A stretch of 32,573 bases of DNA from Bacteroidales bacterium (GTDB taxonomy: Bacteria > Bacteroidota > Bacteroidia > Bacteroidales > JAADGE01). The notes under the pieces were generated by a model. The model worked only from the letters and a program-made list of their open reading frames with translations, made no database searches and was not told the origin of the DNA. Each line of letters starts with the position of its first letter. The stretch's first letter is position 1. Location of the stretch: NCBI GenBank assembly GCA_029934515.1, contig JAOZMB010000005.1, positions 1 to 32,573 on the forward strand, given 5' to 3'. Below, piece after piece: positions 9,565-17,214 of this stretch. The translations under genes were made by a program, and so were the position numbers.

Positions 9565-9987
9565 ATGAAACCAAAAATAATTATTGATACAAATGTTTTG
9601 TTAGTCTCAGTTTCAAAGAAATCTAAATTTAGATGGATTTTTGATAGTTTTATTAATGAAAAATATATCTTATCTGTTACTACTGATATCTTATTAGAAT
9701 ATGAGGAGATAATTTCCAAACATATGACAAAACAAATTGCAGATGTAGTTTTGCAAATAATTCAAAATGCTTCAAATACTGAGTTTATAACTCGATATTA
9801 TAAATGGAATTTAATTAAAAATGACCCTGATGATAATAAATTTGCAGATTGTGCTATTGTCGCAAATGCAGATTATCTTTTAACACATGATAAACATTTT
9901 AACATTTTAAAAAATATTGATTTTCCAAAAATTAATGTTATAAATATTGATGAGTTTAGAAATATAATTGAAAATAATAACAATTAG
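9565..9987 (+). CDS. PIN-domain toxin of a type II toxin-antitoxin system
   Basis: IIIDTNVLL N-terminus, later E and NDPDDNKFADCAIVANADYLLTHDKHF acidic motif typical of PIN RNases. Confidence 0.88.
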   Translation: MKPKIIIDTNVLLVSVSKKSKFRWIFDSFINEKYILSVTTDILLEYEEIISKHMTKQIADVVLQIIQNASNTEFITRYYKWNLIKNDPDDNKFADCAIVANADYLLTHDKHFNILKNIDFPKINVINIDEFRNIIENNNN

Positions 9988-10047
9988 TAAATTACGAATT
10001 ATAAATTATGAATTACGAATTGGTTTACACCTGATAATAAGTATTTT

Positions 10048-10087
10048 ACAAAAAACAAATCATGAAGTTATTTTTTAACCATTACTT
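10048..10087. repeat. 40-bp direct repeat, right copy
   Basis: ACAAAAAACAAATCATGAAGTTATTTTTTAACCATTACTT; one mismatch to 8623-8662. Confidence 0.85.
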
Positions 10088-10136
10088 TTGGTCATATTTT
10101 TTCTTGTGTTACTCCATAACGTCTGCATTGGTTTAA
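10062..10136 (+). other. Mini-ORF of 24 codons, MKLFFNHYFWSYFFLCYSITSALV, starting inside the right 40-bp repeat
   Basis: ATG at 10062, TAA at 10134-10136; hydrophobic, N-terminus matches the mini-ORF at 8637. Coding status unproven. Confidence 0.25.
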
Positions 10137-10155
10137 CGACTTTTATAATTAGATA

Positions 10156-10635
10156 TTATCTAACATCAATAATACTTAAATCAAAAATTAATGTTGAATA
10201 TGGCATTATAACTCCTACTCTGTCTTCTCCGTAAGCCAAGTATGATGGTATAATTATTTTTGCCGAGATTCCTTTTTTCATATAAGCTATCGCTTCCTCC
10301 CAGCCTTGTATTACATTGTCTTCCTTGTAAACATAAATACCTGGATTGTCATAATCTTTTTCATCAAATACCTCTGAACTATCGCTAAGTAAATATCCAT
10401 TATAAGAAATAATAACAGTATCGCCTTGTTCTATTTCTTTTGAATTTATGTCATATGAATTTGACTGTTCTACTTCAATATAGTATAATCCACTCTCAAG
10501 CGGTTCTGTTTCAATTTCATTATTTTCTATATATTGCAATAATAATTCTAATTCTTTTTCTTCGTTGTCTTTATTACATGATACAAAAAAGATAAAAATA
10601 AAACAAAACAGCTTGAAAAAAAATAATATTTTCAT
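10156..10635 (-). CDS. FKBP-type peptidyl-prolyl cis-trans isomerase, lipoprotein
   Basis: Lipobox-like FIFIFFVSCNK; GWEEAIAYMKKGISAKIIIPSYLAYGEDRVG…LIFDLSIIDV FKBP core. Internal ATG at 10635 preferred because it directly precedes the signal peptide. Confidence 0.85.
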   Translation of the reverse strand: MKILFFFKLFCFIFIFFVSCNKDNEEKELELLLQYIENNEIETEPLESGLYYIEVEQSNSYDINSKEIEQGDTVIISYNGYLLSDSSEVFDEKDYDNPGIYVYKEDNVIQGWEEAIAYMKKGISAKIIIPSYLAYGEDRVGVIMPYSTLIFDLSIIDVR

Positions 10636-10743
10636 AATTTTATTATTATAATATTCTATAAAAACACTGATTATAACTGATTTTGTTGAGAGATACTTCT
10701 TTTTTAATAAAAAATTATTTTTCAAACAATAATCAATTATCAG

Positions 10744-13347
10744 TTATTTACAACCTAATACAATTGAGCTTCTTCCTTTAACTGAAATAAAATCATCGTA
10801 GAAAACTTCGCTACTATTTTTAATTGCTTTCGTTCCAGCTTGATTATAATCAAGTATTATATCTTTGTCTTTACACAAATATATTTCTTTATTCTTGAAA
10901 AATAATGTTTCCAGAGCAGCGTTGTGTATTATGATTAGTTTTTTGTAATTAGTTTTTATTTTAGTATTTTTTTCTATTGTATTATCGAGCTTATAAGCAA
11001 TATAACATTCTGAATATGTCTGCGATTGTTTATTTATTTTTCTGTTATCTTCGTTTATTATAAATCTTAAACCTTTACAGATATTTTCGGCAGAGCTGTA
11101 ACGAAAAGCAGGAATATTACGTCTCATTTTTATTAGTCCTTTGAAATATTCTAACAACTCGTTTGCGTATTTTTTATATTGGTTTGATAATCTATCCCAT
11201 CGAAACATATTTGTGTAATCATTTGAACAATATGAATTTTCATGAAAAAATAATGTTCCTTCTTCTTTATCTGTATTTATACTTGTTACTTTTTTGTGTT
11301 GTTCTTTATCGAAATCGGCAAGTGGTTTAGTTCTTAAAATTTCATCGCCTCCGTGCAGAACTATTTTACCCTGCGAGCAGAACAAAACAGCGGCTGCAAG
11401 TTTCATTATTTTAAGGCGTTCTTTTTTAGATTCGTCTTTTATACAGATATTTATTTTATCCCACATTGTTAATCCATTGTGTATAGAAAAATAATTTAAA
11501 CAATCGGCTGGCGAATCTGCAAAGAGCTTGTATGAATTATAAATAATATCTTTTTTGAATGGAAATTTTTGAATATCATAATTAGCAGAATCCCCAACTA
11601 TTCCAGCTGCAATACGGTTTATTTGTTTATAATTTCCCAAAATAAATCCGGGTGAATTTATTGTTCCTGCACAGGCATCTCTAAATGAATCATTAAAAAT
11701 TCCGATATTTTGGTTCTCAGTTTCTGAATAATTTAGTTTTGTAAATGTATTTTCTTTTAAATCTGTTTGTTCTAATACTTCGCCATGTAAAATCAAATCG
11801 TTTATATTATCTGTGTTATAGATGGCACCTACTTTTTTTCGTATAATTTTCAAAGTTTCTTTATCCATGTAATTCATCGAATCGAAACGAAATCCATCGA
11901 TGTGAAATTCTTTTACAAAGTATGTTAGAACATCAATAATAAGTTTTCTGACAATTTTATTTCTGCTTTCAAGTGTAGCACCTGTACCGTTGTGACCAGA
12001 TATTTTAAAATCTTTTGTGTGTCGATAATAACATCCAGATGCAACATTCTCAAATGTTTCAACAGCATAAGTATGACTTAAAACGACATCAAGAATAACA
12101 CCTATACCATTGTTATGCAAATTATTAATCAGATTTTTTAATTCAATTATTCTCAAATAAGGGTTCTCAGCATCACTTGAATATCTGCCATCAGGAGTAA
12201 AAAAATTCATTGGGTCGTAGCCCCAGTTATAATTACTGTGTTTTGATGATTTGCCAGTAAAATCACGGTCGTAATCGTTTGAGTTGTAACATTTGTTCAC
12301 AGGCATTAGCTGTACATGAGTAATACCAATTTGTTTCAAATAATCAATTTTTCCAACAAATCCTCTATATGTGCCAGCAAGCAAAGTGCTACCCGTATTG
12401 GGTTGTATCGAAAAATCTCTTACATTTATTTCATAAATAATTATATCTGTTTTTGTATCTATATATTTATGATTTTTATATTCTTTTGTTGTTTTATGTT
12501 CTGTGCTTTTCCAGTATTGATATGTTTTTCTGTCTCTGCTTGGTTTTTGTTCTTTTTCCGAAAAGTCGTCAACTATTTTTTGTGCTGGCATATTACTTTT
12601 TTCGTCAAAATTTTTAGCCGTTGTTCTTACTTTTGCAATATCTATAATTGCTGCTTTTCCGATTTCATCTGAACCTCCTGGCATATAAGCAGCCATTGAT
12701 TTTGCATAAGGGTCAAGTGCTGGTTTTATTTTGCCGTAAGAATAAACATTGTAACGATAATACAATTTCTCAAGCGATTCAATTCCTGTTTGTTTGGCTG
12801 TCAATACACAAGTCCAGACTCCATTTTTATTTTTTTTAAGATATAATTTTTCATTTACAATAAATTCTTCTTGGTGATTATTGAACAGAACAAGTTCAAC
12901 TTTACAAGCTGGTGGCGACCATATTTTAAAAATTAATTTATTTTTCTTGAACGTTAAGCCAAGATTATTAACAAAAGAGGCATCAAAATTTGTGTCTATA
13001 ACTCCACCGATTGATGGGTCGAGAATAACATTAATCTCCTCATTTACAACATAATTGCTGATTTTTTTGTCAATTTTTATGATATAATTTTTGTTAAGGC
13101 TGAAATTACCTATAAGCTTTATTTTATTCTCGTTAGGAAAATATTTTTTTTCCAAAATTGCGTGTCGTCTGCTGTTTATTTTTTTTCCGTATGTATAATT
13201 ATATAGATTTACATGTTCAGTATCAATTTTTCTGTACAGACAAATTTCTATCAATTTATTTGATATTAATAATGCACGTTTCAGTATTTTATTTTTTTTG
13301 TCCGAAAATAAATTATATTTTTTTAGTTCTTTATGTGTTGTAAGCAT
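10744..13347 (-). CDS. pulA: Type I pullulanase-like GH13 protein
   Basis: IIIYEINVRDFSI, YNWGYDPMNFFTPDGRYS, DGFRFDSM, HGEVLE; region IV reads IHNGLTMWDK. Confidence 0.85.
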   Translation of the reverse strand: MLTTHKELKKYNLFSDKKNKILKRALLISNKLIEICLYRKIDTEHVNLYNYTYGKKINSRRHAILEKKYFPNENKIKLIGNFSLNKNYIIKIDKKISNYVVNEEINVILDPSIGGVIDTNFDASFVNNLGLTFKKNKLIFKIWSPPACKVELVLFNNHQEEFIVNEKLYLKKNKNGVWTCVLTAKQTGIESLEKLYYRYNVYSYGKIKPALDPYAKSMAAYMPGGSDEIGKAAIIDIAKVRTTAKNFDEKSNMPAQKIVDDFSEKEQKPSRDRKTYQYWKSTEHKTTKEYKNHKYIDTKTDIIIYEINVRDFSIQPNTGSTLLAGTYRGFVGKIDYLKQIGITHVQLMPVNKCYNSNDYDRDFTGKSSKHSNYNWGYDPMNFFTPDGRYSSDAENPYLRIIELKNLINNLHNNGIGVILDVVLSHTYAVETFENVASGCYYRHTKDFKISGHNGTGATLESRNKIVRKLIIDVLTYFVKEFHIDGFRFDSMNYMDKETLKIIRKKVGAIYNTDNINDLILHGEVLEQTDLKENTFTKLNYSETENQNIGIFNDSFRDACAGTINSPGFILGNYKQINRIAAGIVGDSANYDIQKFPFKKDIIYNSYKLFADSPADCLNYFSIHNGLTMWDKINICIKDESKKERLKIMKLAAAVLFCSQGKIVLHGGDEILRTKPLADFDKEQHKKVTSINTDKEEGTLFFHENSYCSNDYTNMFRWDRLSNQYKKYANELLEYFKGLIKMRRNIPAFRYSSAENICKGLRFIINEDNRKINKQSQTYSECYIAYKLDNTIEKNTKIKTNYKKLIIIHNAALETLFFKNKEIYLCKDKDIILDYNQAGTKAIKNSSEVFYDDFISVKGRSSIVLGCK

Positions 13348-13413
13348 TGATTTTTTTGTAAATAATTACAGATATTTAATTTATTTATAGAAATAAAAAA
13401 TATCTAAAAAAAC

Positions 13414-14301
13414 TTATGATGTATATGTATGCACGCTATCTGCCGCCGAAGGCATATAATTAACACCAAACCATGCCAACAGAAGTATTGCAAAAGAGAG
13501 TCCGAGTATCCAAAGATGAATTTTTATTTTATTTTTATGATAAAGTCGAAAGTGCATATATGTAAGATAAGCTAGAAAAGTAAGAAGTGCCCAGGTCTCT
13601 TTCGGATCCCATGTCCAGTAATGTCCCCATGCTTCTTTTGCCCACAATGCTCCGAAAAGAAGTCCAAGTGTCAAAAAAGCAAAGCCAGTATAAACAAGAT
13701 TATCTGCAAGATTTAATACTTCTTTAATTTTTTTATTGTAATTGTTTGTATTATTTGTATTTAGAAAAATACCATAAAGAGCTATCAATGAAGATACACC
13801 AAGCAAAGCATAAGCAAAAATATAAACAACAACATGTGGTACAAACCATGGACTTTGTAGAGCAGGCATTAATGTTTTGCTGTAATTCTCTGGATGTGCT
13901 AAGTTTATACTTATAAATAATATTGCAAGTAAATTTGAATACATTAAAAACCAGCCAAACTTCCAGCGATTAAATGTGATTATTCCTATAAATGGTAAGA
14001 AAAAAGCATACCATATTCGTGTTTCGCCAAGTGTTCGTAGTGGTGGGCGGTCGAGTTTAATCCAAAGTAATGCAATAAAACCGCCCAATATTAATATCCC
14101 AAGTATTGTCAAAATATTTGCTATAATCGTTTTTTGTTTTGACGGGATAACAGGAAAAAAACTGCCAAGTTTTGTAACAATCATTTGTATGCCTTTGCCT
14201 TCTACAATTATCTTTTGTGTTGGCACAATTGCAATAAATGCAGCCAAAAGCCATAAAAACCCAGCTGAATACGCGTAATATGTAAAATTAATCCATTCCA
14301 T
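13414..14301 (-). CDS. ccsA: Cytochrome c biogenesis protein CcsA/ResC-like
   Basis: Multiple TM segments and WAKEAWGHYWTWDPKETWALLTF tryptophan-rich heme-handling motif. Confidence 0.88.
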   Translation of the reverse strand: MEWINFTYYAYSAGFLWLLAAFIAIVPTQKIIVEGKGIQMIVTKLGSFFPVIPSKQKTIIANILTILGILILGGFIALLWIKLDRPPLRTLGETRIWYAFFLPFIGIITFNRWKFGWFLMYSNLLAILFISINLAHPENYSKTLMPALQSPWFVPHVVVYIFAYALLGVSSLIALYGIFLNTNNTNNYNKKIKEVLNLADNLVYTGFAFLTLGLLFGALWAKEAWGHYWTWDPKETWALLTFLAYLTYMHFRLYHKNKIKIHLWILGLSFAILLLAWFGVNYMPSAADSVHTYTS

Positions 14302-14344
14302 TTTTTAGTGGTTAGTTATTAGTGGTTAGTTTTTAGTTTTTAGT

Positions 14345-15286
14345 TTATAATAGTCCTCTTCCTGTTTTTTCAAAAATATTTTCTTTTTTCATATACTTAA
14401 TTATTTTGTCAAGTACACCATTTACGAAACTGCCACTTTTTTGAGTTCCATAATTTTTTGCAAGTTCAATATATTCGTTGAAAGATACTTTTATAGGAAT
14501 AGAAGGGAACTCAATTATTTCTGAAATAGCCATAAGAAGAGTTATTTTATCGGAGAACGCTATACGTTCATAATCCCAGTTAACTATTTGACTTTTAATT
14601 ATTTCTTCATATTTTTTATGATTTAGAACTGTTTTAAGTAATAGGTCTCTTACGAATGTCTTATCATCTTCTTTTTTAAATAACTCAGGAAAAACTATTA
14701 TCTCTGGTTTATTTTTTTTGAATGAAGCAACAGTTTTGTTAATCATATCAATTACAAAATCTATATCACTGTTCCAAAATATATTTTGCTCTTCAAGTTT
14801 AGAATACAAATCTTTGCTATTGTATAAAATATCTCTCAAAATATACTTGACTATTCTTTTATCATTCCTGTATGTATGATATGGTTCGTTGATATAAGTA
14901 TCGTAAACAACAGTATTTCGTAGTGTTGTATGGATTTTTTTTATTAATTCCTGAGAATCTCTCCAACTTATTTTACTATTATTTATATAAGTTTTAAAAG
15001 ATTTGTTTTCTTTTATCTGTAAAATAACTTTATTTTCAACGAACCTTGTATTAGGATTGATATCTGTCTCAGATGCTGTGATTCTGTTCTTTCTAATATC
15101 GAACATTTTTCTTTCAAAATCTTGTAGTTCTGTTACAAATAAAAATATGTAATAAAACAGTTCATAAGTTTTTTCGACACTCTGAAATAACTCGTTATTA
15201 ATTTGTTGAAGCGAAACTTTACTTCTCGAAAAATACGAGTAAAGCATTTGTAGAACTTTTACTCTTAGTAGTCTTCTGCTTATCAT
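14345..15286 (-). CDS. nusB: Transcription antitermination factor NusB
   Basis: RRLLRVKVLQMLYSYF N-terminus and SFNEYIELAKNYGTQKSGSFVNGVLDKI C-terminal motif. Confidence 0.92.
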   Translation of the reverse strand: MISRRLLRVKVLQMLYSYFSRSKVSLQQINNELFQSVEKTYELFYYIFLFVTELQDFERKMFDIRKNRITASETDINPNTRFVENKVILQIKENKSFKTYINNSKISWRDSQELIKKIHTTLRNTVVYDTYINEPYHTYRNDKRIVKYILRDILYNSKDLYSKLEEQNIFWNSDIDFVIDMINKTVASFKKNKPEIIVFPELFKKEDDKTFVRDLLLKTVLNHKKYEEIIKSQIVNWDYERIAFSDKITLLMAISEIIEFPSIPIKVSFNEYIELAKNYGTQKSGSFVNGVLDKIIKYMKKENIFEKTGRGLL

Positions 15287-15316
15287 TATACGGTTATATA
15301 TTAATTATGAAAAATG

Positions 15317-15346
15317 CAAATTTACAATATTAATAATGAATACAAA
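15317..15346 (-). promoter_or_regulatory. Candidate Bacteroidota promoter for nusB
   Basis: On the minus strand TTTG (15346-15343) - N18 - TAAATTTG (15324-15317), about 30 nt upstream of the nusB start. Confidence 0.4.
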
Positions 15347-15467
15347 AAAAATTAGTAAATTTGAATTAAAAAATGTAAATATGATAGTGGTTTTATAGAT
15401 TTTGTAATTTTTTGTATATGTTTTATTACAATAATAATTTATATTTTCCATATAAATTATTATTTAA

Positions 15468-15475
15468 TAACTTTG
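15468..15475 (+). promoter_or_regulatory. Candidate -7 element TAACTTTG upstream of accC
   Basis: TAnnTTTG match 106 nt before the accC start; no clear -33. Confidence 0.3.
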
Positions 15476-15581
15476 CACAATAATATTGATGAGATTATTG
15501 AGCTTACAAATAAAAAACGAGAATATATTTTAAAAATAATTGATAAGGTCTGAAAATATTGACCTTAAATAATATTTTATT

Positions 15582-17078
15582 ATGAAACAAATAAAAAAAA
15601 TACTTATTGCAAATAGAGGTGAAATTGCGATAAGAGTTATGCGTTCGGCAAAAGAGATGAATATTTCTACGGTTGCAGTATTTTCGGAAGCAGACCGTTA
15701 CTCACCGCATGTTAAATATGCAGATGAGGCGGTTTGTCTTGGAGCGCCGCCTTCGGCACAGTCGTATTTGCTTGGCGATAAGATTATTGAATTTTCAAAG
15801 AAATTAGATGTCGATGCAATACACCCTGGTTATGGTTTTTTGTCGGAGAATGCTGATTTTGCAAACAAAGTTAATGATGCTGGATTAATATTTATTGGAC
15901 CAAGTGCTGATGCAATAAAAACGATGGGAGACAAACTTGCAGCCAAAGAAGCAGTAGGAAAATATAATATTCCTATGATACCGGGAACGAAAAGTGCAGT
16001 TACAAATATTGCAGAAGCAAAAAAAAATGGTAAAGAAATAGGATATCCGATATTGATAAAAGCGGCAGCTGGAGGAGGAGGAAAAGGTATGCGTGTGGTT
16101 GAAAACGAGCTCGATTTCGAAGAACAAATGAAACTCGCAGTAAACGAAGCACAATCTGCATTCGGTAACGGCGAAGTATTTATAGAACGCTATATTAGTT
16201 TGCCGAGACATATTGAAATACAAATAATGGCAGACGCATACGGAAATATAGTTTACCTATTCGAAAGAGAATGCTCAATACAAAGAAGACATCAGAAAGT
16301 TATAGAAGAAGCACCTTCGGCAGTACTAACACCAGAGTTAAGAAAAATTATGGGGCAAAGTGCAGTAAATGTTGCAAGGTCTTGTAATTATGTAGGTGCA
16401 GGAACAGTTGAGTTTTTGCTTGACGAAAACAATAATTATTATTTTCTTGAAATGAATACAAGACTGCAAGTAGAACATCCTGTTACAGAACTAATAACAG
16501 GGATTGACCTCGTGAGAGAACAAATAAGAATAGCAAACGGTGAGAAATTAAGTTTTACACAAGAAGAACTTCAAATTAATGGACATGCAGTTGAACTAAG
16601 AGTATATGCAGAAGACCCTGTAAATAATTTTATGCCCGATACAGGGAAATTAGAAATATATAAAAAACCAGAAGGAATTGGTATTCGTGTTGATGATGGT
16701 TTTGAGGAAGGTATTTCTATACCAATTTATTACGACCCAATGATATCAAAACTAATTACTTACGGTAAAGACCGAAATGAAGCAATAAAAAGAATGATTA
16801 GAGCTATTGATGAATATAAAATATCTGGTATTGAAACAACATTGCCTTTTGGTAAATTTGTTATGAAACACGAAGCCTTTATCTCTGGTGATTACGATAC
16901 TAATTTTGTGAAAAAATATTATACTAATAATGAAAATATTAAAAATAAAGAAGAATATGAAAAAATTGCAGCATTGATTGCAGCAAAATTTTTTAATAAT
17001 AACGAAAATAAAAACACATCAATAACTACAATAAAAAAGAACTGTAAATCTGCTTCTGCTTGGAAAAAAAATAGATAA
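15582..17078 (+). CDS. accC: Biotin carboxylase subunit of acetyl-/acyl-CoA carboxylase
   Basis: KKILIANRGEIAIRVMRSAKEM, KAAAGGGGKGMR, EMNTRLQVEHPVTE. Confidence 0.95.
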   Translation: MKQIKKILIANRGEIAIRVMRSAKEMNISTVAVFSEADRYSPHVKYADEAVCLGAPPSAQSYLLGDKIIEFSKKLDVDAIHPGYGFLSENADFANKVNDAGLIFIGPSADAIKTMGDKLAAKEAVGKYNIPMIPGTKSAVTNIAEAKKNGKEIGYPILIKAAAGGGGKGMRVVENELDFEEQMKLAVNEAQSAFGNGEVFIERYISLPRHIEIQIMADAYGNIVYLFERECSIQRRHQKVIEEAPSAVLTPELRKIMGQSAVNVARSCNYVGAGTVEFLLDENNNYYFLEMNTRLQVEHPVTELITGIDLVREQIRIANGEKLSFTQEELQINGHAVELRVYAEDPVNNFMPDTGKLEIYKKPEGIGIRVDDGFEEGISIPIYYDPMISKLITYGKDRNEAIKRMIRAIDEYKISGIETTLPFGKFVMKHEAFISGDYDTNFVKKYYTNNENIKNKEEYEKIAALIAAKFFNNNENKNTSITTIKKNCKSASAWKKNR

Positions 17079-17134
17079 ATTTTATATTATAAATTCAAAA
17101 TTATCCATTACAAAAATATAATAAATATAAATTA

Positions 17135-17165
17135 CTGTCGGTGTGGCTTAAAACCACGCCGATAG
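17135..17165. repeat. Imperfect palindrome / RNA hairpin between accC and the GH3 gene
   Basis: CTGTCGGTGTGG-cttaaaa-CCACGCCGATAG: 12-bp stem (two G-U pairs as RNA), 7-nt loop; no U-tract downstream. Confidence 0.7.
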
Positions 17166-17214
17166 TTTATATGCAATTGTAGAATAGAAATTGCAAGTTA
17201 ATAAACTTCTAAAT

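Noticed and set aside
12316-13343. Plus-strand ORFs antisense to pulA (12316, 12648, 13158)
   Set aside because: Phe/Cys/Ile-rich translations typical of antisense AT-rich DNA.
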